Assembly: GCF_008710705.1 (NCBI RefSeq)
Contig: NZ_VYRZ01000003.1
Span: forward strand, 496,001 to 560,000
Source of the DNA: Microbacterium radiodurans
GTDB lineage: Bacteria > Actinomycetota > Actinomycetes > Actinomycetales > Microbacteriaceae
Direction: 5' to 3'
DNA: 64,000 nucleotides
The notes beneath the pieces were generated by a model, which saw only the letters and a list, made by a program, of their open reading frames with translations, searched no databases and was not told where the DNA came from. Shown piece by piece: positions 32,497-40,437 of the stretch. The translations under genes were made by a program, and so were the position numbers. Within the stretch, counting starts at the first letter, position 1. Each line of letters opens with the position of its first letter.

Positions 32497-33492
32497 TCAG
32501 TTCCAGTTGCACGCCTGAGGATTCACGCCCCACCAGTCGTTCGTACCACGCCAGCGTTCGAGGTTCCACGGGTTCTTGGCGGCCGCATACAGCGTGTGGC
32601 AGTCGTACTGCTGCCGGATCGTAGCTGCTGTGCTCAGTCCCTTCGACACAGCTTCGATCCAGCCTTGATCGCGCATGATGGCTGCGCCGAGCAACGGATC
32701 GTCGCCGCCGCCGAGACCATAGCCGAGGGAGATGCTCTGTCCAAATGTCGTCTTTCTGACCGAGTAGCGCGGATAACCATTCTCGGATCCGGTCGTAACC
32801 GAACTGATCAGAGCCTGGCCCGCATATGGATCGGCAACAACGGGATACGCGGAGCCGGCGTGCTCGACGACCTGAGTTAAGACGTTCCCTGCGACCTCGA
32901 AGTGCGTCGGCACTGTGGCTCCCGACGCGTCCAGCGCCCAAGGCGGAAGGATGATCCCGCTGTACACACCGGCCGCGTCGCTCACGACGATCACGCCGTT
33001 GTCGTCGACCCGCAGGGTTGATCCGGCGGAAAAGCTGTAGTCGTATCGGTGCGGGGCGTTGGGCCCCTCCAAGACCATTGCGAGTTGGACTGAGCCATCG
33101 TTCTTGATGGCGGGGATGATGCTGGCATCGTCGCCGGCTGGGTAAGAGGTGAGCCCGTTTTGACCGACGGTGTCGGGGTCAGAGTTTTCGATAGGAAGGA
33201 CCAATGAGAGTTGCGCCGCCCCGTTTCGCATGATGAGCGGATCCGAGGCATGTTGCGGAAGAGACACGGTCGAGTCGGTTCCGATGACATCGATCGCCGA
33301 GGTGCTGGATCTCGCTTCCTTCTGGACGCTCGAGTGGGCCAGATCGTCCAGGACGAACGGCGCGACCGTCGCGACGGCCGCAACCGCTTCGTTCGGGTCC
33401 GACGGACTTGGCGGGGGCGCGACGACTCCGCTCAGGAGCGAGGCCGCTCCGATGAGGATGCTCGTGGCTCTATGAAGCCGAGAACTGGACAT
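32497..33492 (-). CDS. Secreted DUF2599 domain protein
   Basis: A 331-residue exported protein. The start is the ATG at 33492 with AGAGGTG upstream; a signal peptide follows (ATSILIGAASLLSGVVA). Most of the protein is polar and repeats a beta-rich pattern. The C-terminus WIEAVSKGLSTAATIRQQYD CHTLYAAAKNPWNLERWRGT and the closing QACNW match DUF2599, a domain of secreted actinobacterial proteins including mycobacterial ones. Cys pairs may form disulfides. Function is unknown. GC content is lower than in neighbouring genes. Confidence 0.72.
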   Translation of the reverse strand: MSSSRLHRATSILIGAASLLSGVVAPPPSPSDPNEAVAAVATVAPFVLDDLAHSSVQKEARSSTSAIDVIGTDSTVSLPQHASDPLIMRNGAAQLSLVLPIENSDPDTVGQNGLTSYPAGDDASIIPAIKNDGSVQLAMVLEGPNAPHRYDYSFSAGSTLRVDDNGVIVVSDAAGVYSGIILPPWALDASGATVPTHFEVAGNVLTQVVEHAGSAYPVVADPYAGQALISSVTTGSENGYPRYSVRKTTFGQSISLGYGLGGGDDPLLGAAIMRDQGWIEAVSKGLSTAATIRQQYDCHTLYAAAKNPWNLERWRGTNDWWGVNPQACNWN

Positions 33493-33636
33493 GGTCACCT
33501 CTGATTGCGTCTCGGGGCGGGCGTGGGTCCGCGCGTTCGAGTGTGCCGATCGGGGTGCTGGAATTCCAGGACAGACCTGGCAAAAAGCCACTGTTGGCAA
33601 GCGCCCAAACGTTGAGGGGGCGACATCCCGGCGCGG

Positions 33637-33960
33637 CTACTTAGACGAAGCGGCGGTAGTGTTTCCTCCCCGTCGAGTATCGGTCTCGAGACGGTTCAGG
33701 CTAGTTGGGTACAGGGGAAGCGAGGGGCAGAGCCTTCTGAGGTCGTCGATGTCCAGCTGACCGCTGAAAGCTTGCTGCGGTCGATGCGTGGGCGGAGCTC
33801 GAGCACAAGTGCGATCGGAGCCCTGTCAGGCTCGATGGCGACAAGATCAGCGAAGAACGACGTTCCCTCGCTTGTCGGCCCCGCGTATGAGAGTGGTCTT
33901 CGCCGCGCTCCGGGTGCCCTTGGAGCCGGTCTCGCTCTCGTAGGCGTCCCGCGGGTCTTG
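33637..33960 (-). pseudogene. Possible decayed gene fragment
   Basis: Three frames hold protein-like pieces in sequence: DPRDAYESETGSKGTRSAAK, then FFADLVAIEPDRAPIALVLE followed by LRPRIDRSKLS, then GQLDIDDLRRLCPSLPLYPT, ending at a TAG at 33639-33637. Joined by two frameshifts they would give a short soluble protein. I recognise no family, and chance cannot be excluded. The rest of 33493-34001 holds nothing else I can support. Confidence 0.25.
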
Positions 33961-34001
33961 GTCTGCACACCTTGCCCCAAAGGGAGTGTCTTGCGGTGCG
34001 G

Positions 34002-34169
34002 TCACGCCTGAGGATGCTCGCTGTGATCCTCGACGTCGGGCTCGGCGCGCAGCACGTCGGCGACCTCTTCCTCCGGCCGGGGCGCGATCGTCTCGTCCGC
34101 CTCGATCTCGGGAACACTCGGCTCGTCCGCTGTTGGGATGTGGTGGTCAGGAGTGTTCTCGTGATGCAC
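34002..34169 (-). CDS. Small acidic hydrophilic protein
   Basis: A 55-residue protein, rich in Glu, Asp, His and Pro (PEIEADETIAPRPEEEVADV), probably disordered. The GTG at 34169 has GAAGGA six bases upstream; an ATG eight codons earlier is possible. It lies upstream of nothing obvious on its strand. Similar short acidic proteins are common in Microbacteriaceae; no function is known. Confidence 0.45.
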   Translation of the reverse strand: MHHENTPDHHIPTADEPSVPEIEADETIAPRPEEEVADVLRAEPDVEDHSEHPQA

Positions 34170-34284
34170 GGGGAATCCTTCGCTAGCTATCACTGACAGG
34201 GTATGCCGATATCTATTCAGGGATCGCTCGATAACGGGAAGCGAAATCGCATTGAAGACTCAACGAATCGCGGCGAATGAGAGG

Positions 34285-34360
34285 TGGTGGGCCCCGTGGG
34301 GCTCGAACCCACGACCCGCGGATTAAAAGTCCGATGCTCTACCGACTGAGCTAGAGGCCC
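34285..34360 (-). tRNA. tRNA-Lys (anticodon TTT)
   Basis: The minus strand reads acceptor GGGCCTC, D-arm GCTCAG...GAGC, anticodon loop CTTTTAA with TTT, T-arm GTGGGTTCGAGCCCCAC and acceptor GGGGCCC, then A and an encoded CCA (34287-34285). One G-T wobble is present in the acceptor stem. Clear isolated tRNA gene. Confidence 0.95.
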
Positions 34361-34440
34361 TGAGCTTCCCAGCTTAGTAGTCCCCGCGAACGAGGCTTCG
34401 ACCGGACGCGCAAGCCACACCAACGCGAACACCGCGAAAC

Positions 34441-34486
34441 GACGGATGCCGCGACACTGCACAAAGGCAGCGCCGCGGCATCCGTC
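34441..34486. terminator. Hairpin with 13-bp perfect arms
   Basis: GACGGATGCCGCG at 34441-34453 and CGCGGCATCCGTC at 34474-34486 are exact inverse copies with a 20-base loop. It lies downstream of the fasciclin gene and upstream of the tRNA on the same strand. The core GGATGCCG/CGGCATCC also forms the palindrome at 29285. Confidence 0.5.
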
Positions 34487-34501
34487 GGGTGAAACCACGA
34501 A

Positions 34502-34527
34502 ACCGCCGGTGTGCTCGCACCGGCGGT
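34502..34527 (-). terminator. Rho-independent terminator of the fasciclin gene
   Basis: ACCGCCGGTG and CACCGGCGGT with a six-base loop; on the minus strand the stem is followed by TTTCGTGGTTT. It lies 67 bases after the fasciclin stop. Confidence 0.65.
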
Positions 34528-34594
34528 CTCGCGTTCGGCCACTAATGTCCGAATGCTTGGCTGCAGGAACCCCTCACCGCAACCAAGTCGGGTG

Positions 34595-35263
34595 TCACAT
34601 CGGGGGCATCAGGACCGTGTCGATGAGGTACACCGTCGCGTTGGCGGTCGTCACGCCACCGCAGATGACGGCGGCCTGGTCGCCGACCATGATGTCGTCG
34701 CCCGAACCGGTGACGGTCAGGTCGGCACCGTTAACGGTGGTGTGGGTGCCGTCGATCTCATCCGGAGCCAGCTGGCCGGGGATGACGTGGTAGGTGAGGA
34801 TCGAGGTCAGCGTGGCCGAGTCGGTCTTCAGCGACTCGATCGTGGCGGGGTCGATCTTGGCGAAAGCGTCGTCGACCGGCGCGAAGACGGTGAACTCGTC
34901 GCCGTTCAGCGTGTCGACGAGGTTCACGTCGGGGTTGAGCTGACCGCTGACGGCAGCAACGAGGGTGGTGAGCAGCGGGTTGTTCGACGCTGCGACGGCC
35001 ACCGGGTCCTGAGCCATGCCCTCGACCGAGCCGGCGCCGGAGGGAACGGCCTCGGCGTAGTCAGCACAGCCGGGTCCGACGAGGTTGGCGGCCGGGTCCA
35101 TCGTGGCGTCGGGCGTAGCCGACTCCATGGGAGCTGCAGACGAGGGCGACGTGGTCTCCTCGGTCATGGCGTCACCCGAGCCCGACGAGCAGGCCGAGAG
35201 CGCGAGAGCTCCGGCGAAGCCGAGGGCCAGGGCAGCAGTGAACTTCTTCTTGGTGCTGAGCAT
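34595..35263 (-). CDS. Fasciclin (FAS1) domain lipoprotein, MPT70/MPT83-like
   Basis: A 222-residue surface lipoprotein. The lipobox ALSAC gives a lipidated Cys near residue 25, followed by a Thr/Ser/Pro-rich linker. The FAS1 domain starts [20 protein letters not shown] and contains the two signature blocks [13 protein letters not shown] and [10 protein letters not shown], ending [12 protein letters not shown]. The ATG at 35263 has GGAGG nine bases upstream. It faces sigK-rskA, as mpt83/mpt70 lie near sigK in mycobacteria. A SigK-like promoter lies upstream. Cell-surface adhesion is the usual role. Confidence 0.9.
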   Translation of the reverse strand: MLSTKKKFTAALALGFAGALALSACSSGSGDAMTEETTSPSSAAPMESATPDATMDPAANLVGPGCADYAEAVPSGAGSVEGMAQDPVAVAASNNPLLTTLVAAVSGQLNPDVNLVDTLNGDEFTVFAPVDDAFAKIDPATIESLKTDSATLTSILTYHVIPGQLAPDEIDGTHTTVNGADLTVTGSGDDIMVGDQAAVICGGVTTANATVYLIDTVLMPPM

Positions 35264-35312
35264 GATTGCCTCCGTTGTTCTCCGCCGTGGGCCTCTCCCC
35301 GGCGTCGAGGGT

Positions 35313-35340
35313 TCTTCGGAGGCCCCCGACCATCGGATGG
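35313..35340 (-). promoter_or_regulatory. Candidate SigK-type promoter of the fasciclin gene
   Basis: On the minus strand CCATCC (35340-35335) is followed after 15 bases by CCGAAGA (35319-35313). From memory the mycobacterial SigK consensus is CCATCC, about 16-17 bases, CCGAATA, so both boxes match closely with a slightly short spacer. The site lies 50 bases upstream of the ATG of the fasciclin gene, the expected SigK target. Confidence 0.55.
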
Positions 35341-35577
35341 GAAAAACTCGAAAAAACTTTGCGGGAGAGTTTTTCGGCATCGGAGCTACCGCCCACTTAC
35401 GCGCACGCGAGCACGCGCGCGTGGGCCGGCATCCACGGCCTCTCCGCGCCAATCCGATTCGCGCTCACCCTCGAAAGCCCTCACAACAGAACGCGAGACC
35501 GGACGAGCATCCGGCACCGAGGTAAGGAACCGATAACACCTCGGCGCCAAAGTCCGGATCGGGACAGGGGATGCGGC

Positions 35578-36177
35578 ATGCTTGTCGAGATGGTCATCGA
35601 TGGAATGGACGTGCCCGAGGACGGGCCGTCGACGGATCACGCCGCGGAGCTTCTTCTACGCTCCGCCGACGGTGACCAGGCAGCTTTCGCCCGCCTCTAC
35701 GACATGCTCGCACCGCGTGTGTTCGGCCTCATCCTCCGGGTTCTCGTCGACCGCGCGCAGAGCGAAGAGGTGCTCCAGGAAGTGTTTCTCGAAGTGTGGC
35801 AATCCGCTTCGAGCTTCGCTCCGAAGAAGGGCCAAGGAAGGTCGTGGGTTCTCACGATCGCCCACCGCCGAGCGGTCGATCGCGTGCGATCGTCGCAGGC
35901 GAGCAGCGATCGCGATGTGCGTGCGGGCTACCGGGACCTCGCGTCGCCGCCCGAAGGCGTCGCCGAACAGGTCGAGCTGCGCATCGAGGGACGGCGCGTG
36001 GCCCGGGCTCTGAGCGTGCTGCCCGAGGCGCAACGAGAAGCAATCACCCTGTCCTACTACGGGGGATACAGTCAAAGTGAGATCGCGGCGCTGGTGGGGG
36101 CGCCTTTGGGAACGATCAAGACACGCATGCGAGACGGCTTGACCCGCCTGCGCAGCGAAATGGGGGTGACATCGTGA
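35578..36177 (+). CDS. sigK: ECF RNA polymerase sigma factor SigK
   Basis: A 199-residue ECF sigma factor. Region 2 spans about 25-95 (FARLYDMLAPRVFGLILRVL, EEVLQEVFLEVWQSAS, GRSWVLTIAHRRAVDRVR) and region 4 about 140-192 (LPEAQREAITLSYYGGYSQS, IAALVGAPLGTIKTRMRDGL). The wording and the downstream RskA-like anti-sigma, coupled by a GTGA overlap, make SigK the best assignment. The ATG at 35578 gives the longest form; ATGs at 35593 and 35605 are possible starts. Probably regulated by release from the anti-sigma factor in the membrane. Confidence 0.85.
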   Translation: MLVEMVIDGMDVPEDGPSTDHAAELLLRSADGDQAAFARLYDMLAPRVFGLILRVLVDRAQSEEVLQEVFLEVWQSASSFAPKKGQGRSWVLTIAHRRAVDRVRSSQASSDRDVRAGYRDLASPPEGVAEQVELRIEGRRVARALSVLPEAQREAITLSYYGGYSQSEIAALVGAPLGTIKTRMRDGLTRLRSEMGVTS

Positions 36178-36989
36178 ACGAACAGACTTTCGCCGAACTC
36201 TCGGCCGGCTACGCCCTGGGCGCGCTGTCGCCCGAAGACGAGCTCGCCTACCACGAGGCGCTCGACGCCCACCCCGAGTGGGCCCACTACGTCGCTGACG
36301 ACTCGTCCGCCGCCGCTCTTCTTGCCGACGGTGTCGCCGAGGTCGCACCTCCTGTCGACATCCGCTCGCGTCTGCTCTCGCAGATCTCGCGGCCCGATGC
36401 GACGGACGCCTTCTTCGCCGAGACGGATGCCGCGGCATCCGACCTCGATGACGACGACGACGACCGTGCTCCGGTCTCGGCGCTGCCGACCGGATCGCCC
36501 GAGACCGAGCAGTTCCAGACCGTCGAGCGACGCAACTGGACCCGTGGCCTCTTCGCCCTTACCGCCTCGGTCGCGCTGCTCGTCGGTGTCGGCTGGGGTG
36601 TCGGCTCGCTCACCGAGGGGATGCGCGCGCCGACCGCGGCAAGCGTCCTCGCGCAGATCCAGGACGCCGACGACGCCCAGTCGCGCACGACCGAGCTGGC
36701 CGAGGGGGGAGAGGCGACCGTGCACTGGTCGCCGAGCGTCGACGGCGTCGTGCTCGTGGCCGACGGCCTTCCCGACATCGCCGACGACCAGTCGTACGAG
36801 GCGTGGTTCGTCCGCGGCGAGGCTCCGATCCCCGCCGGTGCGTTCGACTCGACCGACGGCTCGGCCCAGATGCTGCTCGACGGCGACATGGAGCCCTCGG
36901 ACATCATCGCTCTGACCGTCGAGCAGGAGGGTGGATCACCCACCGGCCTGCCGACCTCCGACCCGCTGTTCGCCATCCCGACAGCCTGA
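36174..36989 (+). CDS. rskA: Anti-sigma-K factor, RskA family
   Basis: A 271-residue single-pass membrane protein. The N-terminal anti-sigma domain (FAELSAGYALGALSPEDELA YHEAL) binds the sigma factor in the cytoplasm. An acidic Asp run (near 92-98) precedes one helix (LFALTASVALLVGVGWGVGSL near 125-145), and an extracytoplasmic RskA C-terminal domain follows (VLVADGLPDIADDQSYEAWF). RskA proteins are cut by regulated proteolysis to free SigK. The GTG overlaps the sigK stop. Confidence 0.88.
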   Translation: MNEQTFAELSAGYALGALSPEDELAYHEALDAHPEWAHYVADDSSAAALLADGVAEVAPPVDIRSRLLSQISRPDATDAFFAETDAAASDLDDDDDDRAPVSALPTGSPETEQFQTVERRNWTRGLFALTASVALLVGVGWGVGSLTEGMRAPTAASVLAQIQDADDAQSRTTELAEGGEATVHWSPSVDGVVLVADGLPDIADDQSYEAWFVRGEAPIPAGAFDSTDGSAQMLLDGDMEPSDIIALTVEQEGGSPTGLPTSDPLFAIPTA

Positions 36990-37020
36990 GACTGCCCAAC
37001 CCCGTTGTTCGGCAGCGAAG

Positions 37021-37049
37021 CGGCCGGTCCTTCTCGGACCGGCCGTTTC
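37021..37049 (+). terminator. Rho-independent terminator of sigK-rskA
   Basis: CGGCCGGTCC (37021-37030) and GGACCGGCCG (37036-37045) with a five-base loop, then TTTCG. It lies 32 bases after the rskA stop. The rest of the gap to 37244 is GC-rich and shows nothing further. Confidence 0.8.
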
Positions 37050-37244
37050 GTCATGTGCGGGCGGTGGCGGTGGCGGGCGGTGCGGAGGGGATCTGCCGTT
37101 CGGAGGGCGGCTCGACGGCATCCCGGCCTGTGGACGGCGGATCTCCTCCGAAGCGAAGGCATCGCGGGGCCGTCGCGGGTCCGTCGCGGGCAGGGAGCGC
37201 TGGCTGGACAGGGGACTCCCGCCCCCGGATGCCGCGGCCTCGCC

Positions 37245-37250
37245 TAGCCT
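37245..37250 (+). promoter_or_regulatory. -10 box of a leaderless promoter (TAGCCT)
   Basis: TAGCCT, six bases, then ATG at 37257. The spacing decides between two tandem ATG codons at 37254 and 37257 in favour of the second. Confidence 0.6.
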
Positions 37251-37256
37251 GGAATG

Positions 37257-37892
37257 ATGACTGATCCCCGGGAGTACCACCGGCCCGTGCGCCGCCCCGC
37301 CGACGAGTTCGACCGGCACTTCGCCGGCGAGGACCCGGCCGAGGTCTCGCGGGTCGCCCACGCCACCGCTGGCGCTCTGCTCGCCCGCGTCCGCGAGGAT
37401 CCCAGCGACGACGTCGTCGAGCGTCTCGTCGGCTTCACCGCCGAGCACGGCATCGACACCCTGGCCGAGCTGTGGTCGCGCTCGCCCGCGAAGTCGCTCC
37501 CGGGGGCGCTGTGGCGCCTGTACCTGCTGCAGCTGATGATCCATAAAGACCCGCGCACCGCGGCGCTCCTCTACGAGCGCGGCCGCCTCGCCCTGTCTTC
37601 GGCGGACGAGGTCATCGCGGGGGCTCCGGCGCCGGCGGGTCCCGACGAGCTCGTCGCGCTGATCGACATCATCCTGCGCGGCGTCTTCCGCGGTGACTTC
37701 GCGGTGGCCCTCGAGCGCGCCGCATCGTTCTGCCGCGTCCAGGCTGCCGGCGCCACCACCGTCGCCGACGACCACGACGTCTCGGAGCCCGATCGCGCAT
37801 CGGCGATGACCGCGCGCGCTCTGCGCCTCGACACCTATGCCGACGATCTGGGAGCCTGTGCCGGACTGTGGCGGCGCGAAGGTCTCACCTGA
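37257..37892 (+). CDS. Conserved actinobacterial protein of unknown function
   Basis: A 211-residue soluble, mostly helical protein (TDPREYHRPVRRPADEFDRH, DVVERLVGFTAEHGIDTLAE, PGALWRLYLLQLMIHKDP). Relatives in Microbacteriaceae are sometimes labelled RNA polymerase beta subunit, but nothing here resembles RpoB or RpoC and I reject that name. No catalytic motif is evident. Start at the second of two ATGs, six bases after TAGCCT. It may be a structural or regulatory housekeeping protein. Confidence 0.7.
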   Translation: MTDPREYHRPVRRPADEFDRHFAGEDPAEVSRVAHATAGALLARVREDPSDDVVERLVGFTAEHGIDTLAELWSRSPAKSLPGALWRLYLLQLMIHKDPRTAALLYERGRLALSSADEVIAGAPAPAGPDELVALIDIILRGVFRGDFAVALERAASFCRVQAAGATTVADDHDVSEPDRASAMTARALRLDTYADDLGACAGLWRREGLT

Positions 37893-37934
37893 TCAGGTGC
37901 GCGCGCGGCGTGTGCGTGGCGCCTGCCTGCGGGC

Positions 37935-38020
37935 AAGAAAGCGCCGGGCCGCAGAACGCCTCTCGGCGCGTGGCCGCTCGCAGCGGCTGAAGATGGAGCC
38001 CGGGGTTACTGCGGCCCGGC
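37935..38020 (-). ncRNA. Candidate structured small RNA
   Basis: A 12-bp perfect stem, GCCGGGCCGCAG (37943-37954) with CTGCGGCCCGGC (38009-38020), encloses two smaller hairpins (CGCC/GGCG and GCCGCT/AGCGGC). On the minus strand a TAGACT box (38033-38028) lies seven bases before 38020, the first base of the stem, and the stem is followed by GCTTTCTT. So a promoter, a closed multibranched fold and a U-rich end coincide within the gene-free stretch 37893-38291. I do not recognise it; it lacks the SRP GGAAGCA loop and tmRNA features. Confidence 0.45.
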
Positions 38021-38027
38021 ACATACA

Positions 38028-38033
38028 AGTCTA
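38028..38033 (-). promoter_or_regulatory. -10 box of the candidate small RNA (TAGACT)
   Basis: Minus-strand TAGACT seven bases before the first base of the 12-bp stem at 38020. No strong -35 is seen. Confidence 0.4.
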
Positions 38034-38279
38034 ACGGAGCCCGTCCGTGACGCATTCCCTCAGCGACGTGAAGCGGATGCCGCGGGCCGACCCGGGCGTG
38101 TCGCTCGGGCCTTGCGGCGCTCGGCGCTCCGGCCCGCGCCGCATCGATCGGGCCTGCGCCGCATCGCTCGCGCGCCGCGGCGCGCCGCGCTCGACGTCGC
38201 GCCGCGCGTCGCCTCTGCACCGAACCGGGCTCGAGCGCAAGCCCGCCCTCCTGGTCGCGGTCGCGCGCCGCCGCGCGCG

Positions 38280-38285
38280 TAGGCT
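38280..38285 (+). promoter_or_regulatory. -10 box of a leaderless promoter (TAGGCT)
   Basis: TAGGCT, then CGCCCC, then ATG at 38292. The 240 bases upstream (38041-38279) are low-complexity GC-rich sequence with no other feature I can support. Confidence 0.6.
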
Positions 38286-38291
38286 CGCCCC

Positions 38292-39176
38292 ATGGCTCTG
38301 CGCACCGCCCTCATGATCGCGCCCCTCGGGGCCGATGAGACCACCGACGACCTCGCCGCGACGTTCACCACTGTCGACCCGGCCGCGCCGGCGCTGACCG
38401 TCGGAGAGCTGAGCACCCAGCGCGGAGACGGCATCTTCGAGTCGATCGGCGTCGTCGACGGTCACCCGCAGGAGGTGGAGGCGCACCTCGAGCGTCTCGC
38501 CCATTCCGCGCAGCTCTGCGATCTGCCCGCCCCGAATCTCGAGCAGTGGCGCGGCGCCGTCCTCACCGTCGCCGCCGAATGCGGACCGGGTGAGAGCGTC
38601 ATCAAGCTCATCCTCAGTCGTGGAGTCGAGCACGGTCCGAGCCCGACAGCGTGGGCCACGGCCGCCTCGGCGGCGGATTTCAGCCGGGTGCGCACCGACG
38701 GCATCCGCGTCGTGACGCTCGACCGCGGATACTCGATCGACGCGCCCGCGAGCGCGCCGTGGCTGCTGCTCGGCGCGAAGACCCTGTCGTACGCGGTGAA
38801 CATGGCGGCCCTGCGCGAAGCGCACCGGCGCGGCGCGGACGACGCTGTGTTCACGAGCTCGGACGGCTACGTGCTCGAGGCGCCGACCGCGACGCTCATC
38901 CTCCGTCGCGGAGACACGTTCGTCACACCGGCGCCGAACGGCGGCATCCTGCATGGCACGACGCAGCTGAGCCTGTTCGAACACCTGGCCGACCGCGGCT
39001 TCACGACCGTCTACGAGACGATCCCCGTCGCGGACCTCCGGACCGCGGATGCCGCGTGGCTCGTCTCGAGTGTGCGCCTGGCGGCCCCGATCACCGAGCT
39101 CGACGGCGCGGCGCTCACGGTCGATGCCGAGTTCACGGCATCCCTCAACGACTACCTGCTGTCCCCGCGCGACTGA
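38292..39176 (+). CDS. pabC: Class IV PLP aminotransferase, aminodeoxychorismate lyase-like
   Basis: A 294-residue PLP enzyme of fold type IV. The Schiff-base Lys163 is in LLGAKTLSYAVNMAALREA; STQRGDGIFESIGVVDGHPQ near the N-terminus, DDAVFTSSDGYVLEAPTATL and GGILHGTTQLSLFEHL are family blocks. Aminodeoxychorismate lyase (PabC) releases p-aminobenzoate for folate synthesis and is the usual assignment in actinobacteria. A branched-chain or D-amino-acid transaminase is less likely given the HGTTQ segment. Leaderless start. Confidence 0.8.
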   Translation: MALRTALMIAPLGADETTDDLAATFTTVDPAAPALTVGELSTQRGDGIFESIGVVDGHPQEVEAHLERLAHSAQLCDLPAPNLEQWRGAVLTVAAECGPGESVIKLILSRGVEHGPSPTAWATAASAADFSRVRTDGIRVVTLDRGYSIDAPASAPWLLLGAKTLSYAVNMAALREAHRRGADDAVFTSSDGYVLEAPTATLILRRGDTFVTPAPNGGILHGTTQLSLFEHLADRGFTTVYETIPVADLRTADAAWLVSSVRLAAPITELDGAALTVDAEFTASLNDYLLSPRD

Positions 39177-39238
39177 CCTGGGCCGCGCCGGGCCGCGCCG
39201 CGCCCGGCCTCGTCCGCGCGCCCGCTCAGGTACCGCGA

Positions 39239-39312
39239 TGCAAGGGATCGTGCACGACACGCCGTCAGCCGTGGGCGACCGGCGGTGTGTCGCGGTCGAA
39301 ACCTTGCATCGC
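39239..39312. repeat. Palindromic element A, copy 1
   Basis: Outer arms GATGCAAGG and CCTTGCATC; inner arms CGACACGCCG and CGGCGGTGTCG; the middle is unpaired. Four copies of this design occur between 39.2 and 40.8 kb. Copies 1 and 2 are about 170 bases apart and nearly identical, with small differences inside the inner stem. Confidence 0.75.
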
Positions 39313-39410
39313 GGCACCGCGACGCGCGGCCGGGCCGCGATCTGTGGTTGGCCTGCGTCCGGTCCGAGCTCGGCACCGGCCCGATCGAGCCCGACCGGCC
39401 CGTGCCGCGA

Positions 39411-39483
39411 TGCAAGGGATCGTGCGCGACGCGCCGTCAGCCGCGGGCGACCGGCGGGGTGTCGCGGTCGAAACCTTGCATCG
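39411..39483. repeat. Palindromic element A, copy 2
   Basis: Outer arms GATGCAAGG and CCTTGCATC; inner arms CGACGCGCCG and CGGCGGGGTGTCG (with one G-T wobble in RNA). The stop codon and last 16 or so codons of the DUF559 gene lie inside this copy, so the element appears to have landed at the gene's 3' end. Confidence 0.75.
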
Positions 39484-40312
39484 CGGCACTGAGCCGCGTG
39501 GCCGACCCGCGATCCAGGGCGCCGAGAATGGCGGCCTCGACGAGGTCCCAGTCGTGGACGATGTGGGAGTAATCGAACCTCAGCGACGTGTAGCCCCACG
39601 CGGCCGCAGCGGCGTCGCGCACGAGGTCCTTGTGCCTGAGCGACGGGCCGTCGTGGTTGTCGCGCCCGTCGACCTCGACGATCAGTCGATCGCCGATCAG
39701 CGCGTCGACCCTGCCGACGCCGTAGACCGACACCTGCGTGCGCACCCGTAGTCCGTGCCGGCGCAGCCGCCACCGCAGCAGCGACTCGAGACCGCTGTCG
39801 GCGTCGGATCGCGCGAGCCGCAGCGCCTCGCGTCCCCAGGCGTTGCTGCGCTGCCGGAGCCAGCGCAGGTCGTCGCGCGTGAGGCGGCCGAGTCTCAGCG
39901 CCGATTCGAGTGTCACGAAGAAGGTCTCAGCGCCGCGGCATCCGAGTATCTGACGCAGCACCTGCCGCAGGGGGAGCGGGCCCGTGGGTGCCTCGCGCTG
40001 ATCGTGATCCCAGTGCTCGATGCAGCCGCAGTTTGAATCGTGGTGCGCCCGTTGGCCCTCACGCAGCCAGACGTGAGAGGCGTCGTCGTCGTCGAGCACC
40101 CAGAGGCCGTGGTGTCGCGCGGCGGTCACGCACGCCATCCGGCCGCCGTGCGCAGCGACGCCTCGAGCCGCATCGCACGCGCCGGATGCGGCGTACATCC
40201 CGATCCGCATGCGCTCCAGCCGCCCGCTCCCCACCGCGTCCGCGATCTCGCGACGCGATAGGCCGTCGTCCCGCAGCTGCCGGGTGGTGAAGATCGACGG
40301 GGCCTCGCACAT
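39437..40312 (-). CDS. DUF559 domain protein (Vsr-like nuclease fold)
   Basis: A 291-residue protein starting at the ATG at 40312. The N-terminus is a winged-helix-like segment (FTTRQLRDDGLSRREIADAV), common in actinobacterial members that resemble AbiEi-type antitoxin starts. The C-terminal DUF559 part reads VYGVGRVDALIGDRLIVEVD GRDNH, then LVRDAAAAAWGYTSLRFDYS, the Vsr/restriction-endonuclease-like core with Asp, Glu-Val-Asp and a late Arg/Tyr. Function is unknown. The last residues, SAAMQGFDRDTPPVARG, are encoded by repeat element A copy 2. Confidence 0.75.
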   Translation of the reverse strand: MCEAPSIFTTRQLRDDGLSRREIADAVGSGRLERMRIGMYAASGACDAARGVAAHGGRMACVTAARHHGLWVLDDDDASHVWLREGQRAHHDSNCGCIEHWDHDQREAPTGPLPLRQVLRQILGCRGAETFFVTLESALRLGRLTRDDLRWLRQRSNAWGREALRLARSDADSGLESLLRWRLRRHGLRVRTQVSVYGVGRVDALIGDRLIVEVDGRDNHDGPSLRHKDLVRDAAAAAWGYTSLRFDYSHIVHDWDLVEAAILGALDRGSATRLSAAMQGFDRDTPPVARG

Positions 40313-40437
40313 GCTTCGACCATCGGGCGTCTGCGGGTGAGGCGGCGGCGGGCAGGGACGGGTTGTGGTCAACCAGGCCGTCGGCGCTCCCGGGGAGGAA
40401 GTGCTGCGCAGTTCAGACCCCCACCCGCTCGGCCCCG

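Noticed and set aside
37257..37892. RNA polymerase beta subunit label for this protein
   Set aside because: The 211-residue sequence has no resemblance to RpoB or RpoC regions; such labels on relatives look like propagated errors.
37935..38020. SRP RNA, tmRNA or tRNA at the structured intergenic region
   Set aside because: It lacks the SRP GGAAGCA tetraloop region, the tmRNA tag and acceptor sequences, and a tRNA T-arm.
39239..39483. Elements A copies 1 and 2 as ordinary rho-independent terminators
   Set aside because: No T-run follows either arm, the outer arms are separated from the inner stem by unpaired linkers, and the same design recurs four times including inside a coding 3' end.
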